A DNA stretch of 64,000 bases, taken from contig NZ_JPRM01000015.1 in NCBI RefSeq assembly GCF_000737695.1, forward strand, positions 124,001 to 188,000, given 5' to 3'. The DNA is from Flavobacterium hydatis (lineage in GTDB: Bacteria > Bacteroidota > Bacteroidia > Flavobacteriales > Flavobacteriaceae). The notes beneath the pieces are model-generated. The model saw only the letters and a list, made by a program, of their open reading frames with translations, did not search any database and was not told where the DNA came from. Shown in pieces: positions 26,356 through 32,441 of this stretch (position 1 is its first letter; each line of letters starts with the position of its first letter). The position numbers and the translations under genes were made by a program.

Positions 26356-28548
26356 TTAATTTCCTAATTGCAATTGATTACGAACCAATTCAAAATAATT
26401 CCCTTTTTGTTCTACTAATGCGGAGTGACTTCCTATTTCGATAATCTTTCCTTTGTCTAAAACAACAATTTGATCTGCGTTCATCACTGTACTTAATCGG
26501 TGCGCAATTACTACAACCGTTTTATCCTTAAAGAAGATATCTAATTTTCCCATAATGGATTTTTCATTATTGGCATCTAATGCTGAAGTCGCTTCATCAA
26601 AAAACAACATTTCGGGATTTTTATATACTGCTCTCGCAATTAATAATCGCTGTTTTTGTCCTGTACTCATACCAACTCCCTCAGATCCTATTTTGGTATT
26701 ATAACCAAGAGGCAAACCAGAGATATACTCTTTTATATTAGCCACATCTGCAGCATATACTAATCGTTCTTTATCTATTTTATCGACTCCAATGGCTATA
26801 TTATTAGCAATTGTATCACTAAAGATAAATCCTTCTTGCATTACCGCTCCAATGTTGTTACGCCAAGCTTTTTGCGAAATGTTTTTGAGTTGGGTATTCC
26901 CTAAATTAATTTCTCCATTGTTAGGCTCATAAAACTTGAGTAACAATTTCATTAAGGTAGTTTTTCCGCTTCCGCTAACTCCTACTATTGCAGTTACTTT
27001 ATGCGCAGGTATCACCAAATTTAAGTCATCCAAAACTGGAATGTCTGACCCTAAATATCGGTATGACAAATCTTTGATAATTATATCACTATCCTGAGGA
27101 ATATCTTGCGTTTGATGTACTTCTTGCTGTACTTCATCTTCTTTATCATGAATCTCAGATAATCTTGCCAACGATATTTTGGCATCTTGTACTTCTCGTA
27201 CAAACTCGATAAGTTGTGTAATTGGTCCATTTAAACTCCCTACAATAGAACTTATGGCAAGCATCATCCCTAGAGTTATCTGACCATCGATTACCAATTT
27301 TGCCGAAAGGAAAATGATGAAAATGTTCTTTAATTCATTAATTACAGATGAACCTATTGTTTGGGTTTGTTCTAAGACTAATCCTTTTATAGAAACTCTA
27401 AATAATCTTGCTTGTACATACTCCCAACCCCAACGTTTTTGCTTTTCGGCATTATGCAGTTTTATTTCCTGCATTCCGTTTATAAGCTCCATAACTTTAC
27501 TTTGTTCCTGGCTAACTTCTGAGAATCGTTTATAATCTAATTCTTCTCTTCGTTTTAAGAATAAGGTTATCCATCCGAAATACAGAATACTTCCTGCAAA
27601 GAACACTAAGAATATCTGAAGATTATAATAGGCTAAAACACCTCCCATAATTATCATATTGATAACTGAAAAAAGTACATTTAATGATGATGTGGTAAGG
27701 ATTCTTTCTATACGACGGTGGTCATTGATACGCTGCATAATATCTCCCGTCATTCGGACATCAAAAAATGAAATTGGTAAATTCATTAATTTAATGAAGA
27801 AATCTGAAATTAAAGAAATATTTATTCTGGTTGATAAATGCAATAATATCCAACTCCTAATAAGTTCCAATCCTGTTCGTCCTGCAAAGAGAAATAATTG
27901 CGCAAACAGAATTAAATAAATAAAATGGATGTTTTGGTTTTGTATTCCTACATCGACTATACTCTGAGTAAGAAACGGAAAAATAAGTTGCAATAAACTA
28001 CTTGCCAGTAAACTTATACTTAACTGGATTAGGAATGATTTATATCGCAAGACATATTGCGATAATAGCCCAAATCCTAAACCTTTTTTATCTTCTTTAT
28101 CAAAATCGGATTGAAAAAATCTTGGAGTAGCTTCTAATAATAATGCAATTCCTTCCTGAGTAGAATCATCTGCATTATTTCCTATCCAAAACTTAATAAA
28201 GTCTTTCTGACTATATTCTATCAATCCAAAGGCTGGATCTGAAATATAATAAACTCCTCTCTTAATTTTATAAAGCACAACATAGTGTTCTTTATTCCAA
28301 TGTAGGACACAAGGCAAAGGAGCTTCTTCCAGACTTTGTACATTAAGTTTAACTCCTAAGGTTCTAAAACCAATTCTCTCAGCAGCATCACTTAAAAACA
28401 ACAAATTACTTCCTTCACGTGTGGTCTCACTGTAATCACGTAGTTCTTGAATGTTTATGGACTTACCATAATGCTTTGCAATAATCTTTAAGCAGGTAGG
28501 ACCGCAGTCCTTAAAATCTGCTTGTTTATAATTGGGGAATTTTTTCAA
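26356..28548 (-). CDS. Peptidase C39 ABC transporter (leader-cleaving peptide exporter)
   Basis: 730 aa. Residues 1-~125 are a C39 peptidase with the catalytic Cys15 (QADFKDCGPTC, Gln9 oxyanion), His88 (NKEHYVV) and Asp104 (ISDPAFG), all present. Six membrane helices span ~165-440. The ATPase has Walker A GVSGSGKTT, signature MSTGQKQR and Walker B MLFFDEATSALD. Such proteins cut double-glycine leaders and export the core. The seventeen GG-leader genes on both sides are the obvious substrates. The order is ABC-HlyD-peptides 2 and 1, with the 15-peptide array upstream. Confidence 0.95.
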   Translation of the reverse strand: MKKFPNYKQADFKDCGPTCLKIIAKHYGKSINIQELRDYSETTREGSNLLFLSDAAERIGFRTLGVKLNVQSLEEAPLPCVLHWNKEHYVVLYKIKRGVYYISDPAFGLIEYSQKDFIKFWIGNNADDSTQEGIALLLEATPRFFQSDFDKEDKKGLGFGLLSQYVLRYKSFLIQLSISLLASSLLQLIFPFLTQSIVDVGIQNQNIHFIYLILFAQLFLFAGRTGLELIRSWILLHLSTRINISLISDFFIKLMNLPISFFDVRMTGDIMQRINDHRRIERILTTSSLNVLFSVINMIIMGGVLAYYNLQIFLVFFAGSILYFGWITLFLKRREELDYKRFSEVSQEQSKVMELINGMQEIKLHNAEKQKRWGWEYVQARLFRVSIKGLVLEQTQTIGSSVINELKNIFIIFLSAKLVIDGQITLGMMLAISSIVGSLNGPITQLIEFVREVQDAKISLARLSEIHDKEDEVQQEVHQTQDIPQDSDIIIKDLSYRYLGSDIPVLDDLNLVIPAHKVTAIVGVSGSGKTTLMKLLLKFYEPNNGEINLGNTQLKNISQKAWRNNIGAVMQEGFIFSDTIANNIAIGVDKIDKERLVYAADVANIKEYISGLPLGYNTKIGSEGVGMSTGQKQRLLIARAVYKNPEMLFFDEATSALDANNEKSIMGKLDIFFKDKTVVVIAHRLSTVMNADQIVVLDKGKIIEIGSHSALVEQKGNYFELVRNQLQLGN

Positions 28549-28609
28549 TTTTAAATCTTGTTTTACAAGGACAATATACTCTAATTATTTCATATTCGAA
28601 TATAAAATA

Positions 28610-28635
28610 ATAAAGAGGAACCACCTCCTCTTTAT
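28610..28635 (-). terminator. Hairpin between peptide array and exporter gene
   Basis: Perfect 10-bp stem ATAAAGAGGA / TCCTCTTTAT with a 6-nt loop, between the last array peptide and the ABC start. It lacks a clear T tract, so it may weaken readthrough from array to exporter rather than stop it. Confidence 0.5.
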
Positions 28636-28690
28636 CATCTTAATGAACAACCTTACTAACACTTAACAAATTATAATTTTATTTAAAACA

Positions 28691-28732
28691 TTAAGTTCTT
28701 GTTAGTCGTTTTACAGACTAACAAAAACTTAA
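28691..28732 (-). other. Long hairpin just downstream of peptide 3
   Basis: TTAAGTTCTTGTTAGTC and GACTAACAAAAACTTAA form a 17-bp stem with one mismatch around an 8-nt loop, 15 nt past the peptide 3 stop. Together with the 28610-28635 hairpin it forms a structured boundary ahead of the exporter mRNA, suited to terminating or stabilising the array transcript. Confidence 0.55.
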
Positions 28733-28746
28733 TTAATATTACATTA

Positions 28747-28911
28747 TTATGGCTCTATCCCTGGACGACAAGGGCTAGCACATGATAGGCTATAATACTT
28801 ACATTGATTTGTATTAGGATCAATACAATCTCTTAAACCACCGTTAATACTTTTTTGCTCATTTTTAGTTAATTTTTGAGCGCCTTCTAAATTTGAAATA
28901 TTTTTTAACAT
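28747..28911 (-). CDS. Double-glycine leader Cys-rich peptide 3
   Basis: 54 aa from the ATG at 28911, which begins the shared leader; the longer frame to 28965 is rejected. The leader MLKNISNLEGAQKLTKNEQK plus SINGG is cleaved to a 29-aa core with 4 Cys, two in CASPC. Last gene of the head-to-tail array, nearest the exporter. Confidence 0.84.
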   Translation of the reverse strand: MLKNISNLEGAQKLTKNEQKSINGGLRDCIDPNTNQCKYYSLSCASPCRPGIEP

Positions 28912-28937
28912 GATATAAAGTTTTAAAATTAAATTAA

Positions 28938-29168
28938 TTAAGCTCCACCTCCAGGAAATGTACAATTCCCAGTACTTCCTTCTTCTAATCCTGGTATTGT
29001 ACCATCAGCACAATAAGAAAAACAAGAAGAACTTATTTTTGTATTGCCGCCATTATAGCAAAAACATTTACAGTTTCCTGGTGGGATTTTACCTCCTCCA
29101 ACAAGCATTTTTTGTTCGCTTTTACTTAAATTTTGAGCGCCTTCAATATTTAATATATTCTTTAACAT
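28938..29168 (-). CDS. Double-glycine leader Cys-rich peptide 4
   Basis: 76 aa, the longest of the set. The leader has EGAQNLSKSEQKMLVGG, and a third Gly follows. The 51-aa core has 6 Cys, three of them in CKCFC near its start, and a Gly-rich end. Only 26 nt separate it from peptide 3. Confidence 0.84.
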   Translation of the reverse strand: MLKNILNIEGAQNLSKSEQKMLVGGGKIPPGNCKCFCYNGGNTKISSSCFSYCADGTIPGLEEGSTGNCTFPGGGA

Positions 29169-29194
29169 AAGTATCGTTTTTAAAAATTAATTTA

Positions 29195-29347
29195 TTAAGG
29201 CTCACAACGAACACAAACACGGTAAATATTTAAACAAAAATCTACAGCACATCCTTCTCTAGGTTTCTCTGTACCTCCTTTGATTATTTTCTGCTCTGTT
29301 GTGTTCAATTCCTGAACTCCTTCTAAACTCAAAATAGCTTTTAACAT
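29195..29347 (-). CDS. Double-glycine leader Cys-rich peptide 5
   Basis: 50 aa. The leader is MLKAILSLEGVQELNTTEQK with IIKGG. The 25-aa core has 4 Cys (GCAVDFC and VCVRC) and ends CEP. Too short for common gene callers, but the start, leader and position match its neighbours. Confidence 0.82.
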   Translation of the reverse strand: MLKAILSLEGVQELNTTEQKIIKGGTEKPREGCAVDFCLNIYRVCVRCEP

Positions 29348-29380
29348 AAGTATAGTTTTAAAATGTTGAATAAATATTTA

Positions 29381-29542
29381 TTAATCTTTTCTGCAAAGCC
29401 CTTCAAATTCTCCCGAAACAACACAATGTGTTCCTGTTGGACATATCCTTCCTTTTGTACAGGCTATTCCTCCATGAATACTCTTTTGCTCATTTTTGGT
29501 TAATTGATGAGCCCCCTCTAAGTTTAAAATATTTTTTAACAT
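29381..29542 (-). CDS. Double-glycine leader Cys-rich peptide 6
   Basis: 53 aa. The leader is MLKNILNLEGAHQLTKNEQK with SIHGG. The 28-aa core has 4 Cys (IACTKGRICPTGTHC and GLC) and a basic end CRKD. The ICPTGTHC segment echoes the SCPTGSKC of peptide 17. Confidence 0.82.
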   Translation of the reverse strand: MLKNILNLEGAHQLTKNEQKSIHGGIACTKGRICPTGTHCVVSGEFEGLCRKD

Positions 29543-29585
29543 AATTAGTTTTTATTAATCCGTTAATACTTCACTTTTTTAATAA

Positions 29586-29618
29586 CTAGGGTTTATGCCT
29601 AAAACTCATAAACCCTAG
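29586..29618. other. Hairpin between peptides 7 and 6
   Basis: CTAGGGTTTATG and CATAAACCCTAG form a perfect 12-bp stem around a 9-nt loop. It has no T tract in the reading direction, so it may be an RNA processing or stability element within the array. Confidence 0.6.
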
Positions 29619-29626
29619 TATAAAAA

Positions 29627-29785
29627 CTATCTAGAACACTCAATAAATCTGCAATCTGGATAGGCTATATTATTATCTTCAGGACAACAAACGATAAAAT
29701 CGCCAGGTCCATTTCCTTTAATTCTTTTTTGCTCATTTTCAGTTAATTCTTGAGCTCCGTCTAGTTTTGATATATTTTTTAACAT
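29627..29785 (-). CDS. Double-glycine-type leader Cys-rich peptide 7
   Basis: 52 aa. The leader MLKNISKLDGAQELTENEQK is followed by RIKGN, so the second glycine of the cleavage site is Asn. The core has 4 Cys in VCCPED, YPDCRFIEC. Clear paralog of peptide 8, next upstream. Confidence 0.82.
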   Translation of the reverse strand: MLKNISKLDGAQELTENEQKRIKGNGPGDFIVCCPEDNNIAYPDCRFIECSR

Positions 29786-29809
29786 CTTTATATTTTTTTA
29801 TAGAGAAAA

Positions 29810-29962
29810 CTAAACCTGACACTCAATATATCTGCAATCTGGGTATGCAATACCGTCTTCTGGGCAACAAACTTCCCAATTTCTTTGTCCTCCGTTAATT
29901 GATTTTTGCTCAGTTTCTGTTAATTCCTGAGCTCCTTGTATTTTTGAAATGTTTTTTAACAT
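29810..29962 (-). CDS. Double-glycine leader Cys-rich peptide 8
   Basis: 50 aa. The leader MLKNISKIQGAQELTETEQK with SINGG gives a 25-aa core with 4 Cys (VCCPEDGIAYPDCRYIEC). It shares IAYPDCR and the CCPED motif with peptide 7, so the pair is a tandem duplication. Confidence 0.83.
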   Translation of the reverse strand: MLKNISKIQGAQELTETEQKSINGGQRNWEVCCPEDGIAYPDCRYIECQV

Positions 29963-29996
29963 GATATTTTAATTTAAGATTATTAAATAAATTTGA

Positions 29997-30155
29997 TTAG
30001 CAAGGCATACAACGCCATATCCATTTTCCGTTTTCTAATAAACGTTGTGCGCAGAAACCATCGTCACAAAGTGGTGCATTACCTCCAGTAATTGCTTTTT
30101 GCTCATTTTTTGTTATTTTTTGAGCGCCTTCTAATTTTAAAATGTTTTTTAACAT
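29997..30155 (-). CDS. Double-glycine leader Cys-rich peptide 9
   Basis: 52 aa. The leader MLKNILKLEGAQKITKNEQK with AITGG gives a 27-aa core with 4 Cys (LCDDGFC and RCMPC) and a WIW cluster. No close paralog in the array. Its upstream region shares GATTGGGGTATTTTTTAATT with that of peptide 10. Confidence 0.83.
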   Translation of the reverse strand: MLKNILKLEGAQKITKNEQKAITGGNAPLCDDGFCAQRLLENGKWIWRCMPC

Positions 30156-30246
30156 GATATAATGAATTTAAAAATTAAAAAATACCCCAATCATCTTATG
30201 ATTCTCAGGGCTCAATACTACTAATTTGTCAATTGAGCGAAATCAA

Positions 30247-30408
30247 TTAACTACTATAACATTGAAGCGGAATATTTGCTTTAAAAACACATATACATCC
30301 TACTTCTGGACAACAAATAATAACACAATTTGCTCCTCCATTAATACTTTTTTGCTCGCTATTAGTTAATATTTGAGCGCCTTCTAGTTTTAAAATGTTT
30401 TTTAACAT
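30247..30408 (-). CDS. Double-glycine leader Cys-rich peptide 10
   Basis: 53 aa. The leader MLKNILKLEGAQILTNSEQK with SINGG gives a 28-aa core with 6 Cys, including ICCPEVGCICV. It belongs with peptides 11 and 12 in a subgroup defined by CCPxxGCxC. Confidence 0.83.
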   Translation of the reverse strand: MLKNILKLEGAQILTNSEQKSINGGANCVIICCPEVGCICVFKANIPLQCYSS

Positions 30409-30495
30409 GACATAATGAATTTAAAAATTAAAAAATACCCCAATCACCTTATGATTATTGAGGTCATGAATTACTAATTGATTAAATTCAATTAA

Positions 30496-30642
30496 CTATA
30501 GCATACAAGCTGTTCCTTTAGGAACACATGAACAACCAGTATCTGGACAACAAAGAATTACACATGCTCCTCCGTTAATACTTTTTTGCTCACTATTAGT
30601 TAATTTTTGAGCACCTTCTAATTTTAAAATGTTTTTTAACAT
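30496..30642 (-). CDS. Double-glycine leader Cys-rich peptide 11
   Basis: 48 aa, the shortest. The leader MLKNILKLEGAQKLTNSEQK with SINGG gives a 23-aa core with 6 Cys (LCCPDTGCSCVPKGTAC). More than a quarter of the core is Cys. It ends CML, like CMLT of peptide 12. Confidence 0.83.
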   Translation of the reverse strand: MLKNILKLEGAQKLTNSEQKSINGGACVILCCPDTGCSCVPKGTACML

Positions 30643-30715
30643 AATTTGGTTTTTTGAATTTGTTAATACCTCAATTATTTCAAGACACTTAAGGTTTTAT
30701 GTCCAAACTATTATC

Positions 30716-30886
30716 TTAAGTCAACATACATGGTGTTCCTGCTGGAGCACATCCACATGTACCATCTGGGCAACAAATAAGGATATCAATACCATTACAT
30801 ACTATTGTTCCTGATCCATTAATAGTTTTTTGTTCTTTTTTTGTAAGTTCTTGAGCACCTTCTAATTTTAAAATATTCTTTAACAT
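30716..30886 (-). CDS. Double-glycine-type leader Cys-rich peptide 12
   Basis: 56 aa from the ATG at 30886; the in-frame extension to 30922 is the conserved upstream element, not coding. The leader MLKNILKLEGAQELTKKEQK with TINGS has Gly-Ser at the cleavage site, followed by another Gly. The core has 6 Cys, including ICCPDGTCGC, and belongs with peptides 10 and 11. Confidence 0.83.
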   Translation of the reverse strand: MLKNILKLEGAQELTKKEQKTINGSGTIVCNGIDILICCPDGTCGCAPAGTPCMLT

Positions 30887-30986
30887 AATATGGTTTTTTG
30901 ATTTTGTTATTACTTCAATCATTTTTAAGACACTCGAAGTTTTTTGTCTATGTTTTTATTCTTAATCTTATTAAGATATTAGTACA

Positions 30987-31163
30987 TTAGCACTCAACAT
31001 AACTATATGGCCTGCAGATACCTGAAAATTTACAATCTGTCACACATTTACTAGCCCCTGGACAATAACCATCAACACCGCAGGCTAACCCGCCTTTAAT
31101 GATTTTTTGCTCACTTCTGGTTAATTGCTGAGCACCTTCAAGTTTTAAAATTTTCTTTAACAT
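30987..31163 (-). CDS. Double-glycine leader Cys-rich peptide 13
   Basis: 58 aa. The leader MLKKILKLEGAQQLTRSEQK with IIKGG gives a 33-aa core with 6 Cys, spaced as in peptides 16 and 17 (YCPGASKCVTDC, ICRP, SYVEC). These three define a second subgroup. Confidence 0.84.
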   Translation of the reverse strand: MLKKILKLEGAQQLTRSEQKIIKGGLACGVDGYCPGASKCVTDCKFSGICRPYSYVEC

Positions 31164-31242
31164 AATTGGGGAATTTTAAATTTTGTTAATACTTCAATCA
31201 TTTTAAGACACTCGAAGTTTTATGTCTAATTACTTAACAGAA

Positions 31243-31410
31243 TTAAATACATTGATCAGATACTTTTCTGCAAGGCCCACCTTCATAATATTGACATGTT
31301 CCATTCGGGCAAAATCTACCTTCAGGTGGAATCCAAGATCCTTTAATTTCTTTTTGCTGTTTTTTTGTCAACTCTTCTGCGCCTTTTAGGCTTAAAATGC
31401 TTTTTAACAT
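31243..31410 (-). CDS. Double-glycine-type leader Cys-rich peptide 14
   Basis: 55 aa from the ATG at 31410; the extension to 31446 overlaps the conserved upstream element and is rejected. The leader MLKSILSLKGAEELTKKQQK with EIKGS gives Gly-Ser at the cut. The core starts WIPPEG and has 4 Cys (FCPNGTC, PC, QCI). Confidence 0.82.
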   Translation of the reverse strand: MLKSILSLKGAEELTKKQQKEIKGSWIPPEGRFCPNGTCQYYEGGPCRKVSDQCI

Positions 31411-31480
31411 AATACGGTTTTTTGAATTTGTTAATACTTCAATCATTTAAAGACACTTGAAGCTTATGTCTATTCATACT

Positions 31481-31513
31481 AAAAATCGATTTTAAACTTG
31501 AGCTTCGATTTTT
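31481..31513 (-). terminator. Terminator-like hairpin between peptides 15 and 14
   Basis: AAAAATCGA and TCGATTTTT form a 9-bp stem around a 15-nt loop. On the minus strand the stem ends in TTTTT, which suits termination after peptide 15. A similar hairpin (AAACAAGAA / TTCTTGTTT, 32125-32152) lies between peptides 17 and 16. Confidence 0.55.
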
Positions 31514-31568
31514 ATATGCTATTATTTTATCAATTAGGCAAAGTCCTAAATGCGTTTTAGGTTTTGTT

Positions 31569-31757
31569 TTAATCTGCAAAACAACAACCACCTCCGGCTA
31601 AAGGATATTGTGGAGGACACGGAGCTGATCCTTTTAATATTGCGTATCCTGCAGCCAATGCTTTAGCACAAACTTCAGTCACACCACCATTAATACCTTT
31701 TTGCTCTTTTTGAGTAAGTTTTTGGGCTCCTTTTAGACTTAAAATATTTTTTAACAT
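31569..31757 (-). CDS. Double-glycine leader Cys-rich peptide 15
   Basis: 62 aa. The leader MLKNILSLKGAQKLTQKEQK with GINGG gives a 37-aa core that is less polar than the others (AKALAAGYAILKGSAP) with 4 Cys and the end GGGCCFAD. The hydrophobic Ala/Gly stretch resembles class II bacteriocin cores most closely of the set (inference). Confidence 0.84.
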   Translation of the reverse strand: MLKNILSLKGAQKLTQKEQKGINGGVTEVCAKALAAGYAILKGSAPCPPQYPLAGGGCCFAD

Positions 31758-31864
31758 AATTAGGGGATTTTTATTTAGCCATTACTCCAATCATTTTAAG
31801 ACACTTGAAGCTTATGTCTATAGATTTAAAAACAACAAAATCTTGCTATTCTCAAATTAACATA

Positions 31865-32053
31865 TTAGCAAAGCTTCTCAATGTAACTGTTCGGTCTACA
31901 CACGCCTACTGGCTTACAATCGAACACACATTTAGTGCTACCTGAACATACGCCTGTAGGACTACATTCAATATTAATTCCTCCTTCAATAGATTTTTGC
32001 TCACTTCTTGTCAATTCCTGAGCTCCTTCTAGCTTTAAAATTTTCTTTAACAT
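31865..32053 (-). CDS. Double-glycine leader Cys-rich peptide 16
   Basis: 62 aa. The leader MLKKILKLEGAQELTRSEQK with SIEGG gives a 37-aa core with 6 Cys (KCVFDCKPVGVCRPNSY), aligning with peptides 13 and 17. It is followed downstream by the conserved element of peptide 15. Confidence 0.84.
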   Translation of the reverse strand: MLKKILKLEGAQELTRSEQKSIEGGINIECSPTGVCSGSTKCVFDCKPVGVCRPNSYIEKLC

Positions 32054-32176
32054 AATTGGTTTTTTGATTTTGTTACTACTTCGATCATTTTAAGACACTT
32101 GAAGTTTGTGTCTATATCTTTAAAAACAAGAAATAAAATACTTCTTGTTTCTAATCTTAGTTCAAGCATTAATGTA

Positions 32177-32353
32177 TTAACACTCAACGTAACTATTTGG
32201 TCTACAAATCTCAGTAAACCTACAATCAGATACACACTTGCTTCCTGTAGGACATGATCCGTCTAGATTACAAGCCTTACCTCCGTGAATAGTTTTTTGC
32301 TCGCTTCTTGTTAATTCCTGAGCACCTTCTAGCTTTAAAATTTTCTTTAACAT
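32177..32353 (-). CDS. Double-glycine leader Cys-rich peptide 17
   Basis: 58 aa. The leader MLKKILKLEGAQELTRSEQK with TIHGG gives a 33-aa core with 6 Cys (SCPTGSKCVSDC, ICRPNSYVEC). First gene of the array, 88 nt after the stop of the VKOR-thioredoxin gene on the same strand. Nearly the same plan as peptides 13 and 16. Confidence 0.84.
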   Translation of the reverse strand: MLKKILKLEGAQELTRSEQKTIHGGKACNLDGSCPTGSKCVSDCRFTEICRPNSYVEC

Positions 32354-32441
32354 AATTGGGAAATTTTAATTTGGTTATCACTCCAATCATTTTAAGACAC
32401 TTGAAGCTTATGTCTACTCTTGCAAGAATTTTATAAATGCT

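Larger units (their letters stand above)
30682..32415 (-). repeat. Conserved AGACA...TGTCT leader element repeated upstream of peptide genes
   Basis: Read on the minus strand, each upstream region has AGACATAAGCTTCAAGTGTCT or a variant, an imperfect dyad with a 5-6 bp stem, then TTAAAATGATTGAAGTATTAAC, then 20-30 nt to the ATG. Copies as plus-strand spans: 30682-30703 (peptide 11), 30928-30949 (12), 31206-31227 (13), 31451-31471 (14), 31799-31819 (15), 32093-32113 (16), 32395-32415 (17). Peptides 1 and 2 have copies at 24050-24070 and 24775-24795. No TAnnTTTG box lies with it. It could be an operator, an unusual promoter or an mRNA hairpin. Confidence 0.75.

Noticed and set aside
28958..29170. 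Plus-strand ORF opposite peptides 4 and 5
   Set aside because: It is the antisense shadow of Cys-rich peptide genes whose leaders are conserved on the minus strand.
32047..32235. Minus-strand 62-codon ORF between peptides 17 and 16
   Set aside because: It overlaps the end of peptide 17 out of frame and the conserved upstream element; no GG leader.
23817..32353. Lanthipeptide or radical-SAM modified RiPPs
   Set aside because: No LanB/LanC/LanM, radical-SAM or YcaO-like gene lies in the cluster; the even Cys counts and VKOR-Trx point to disulfides.
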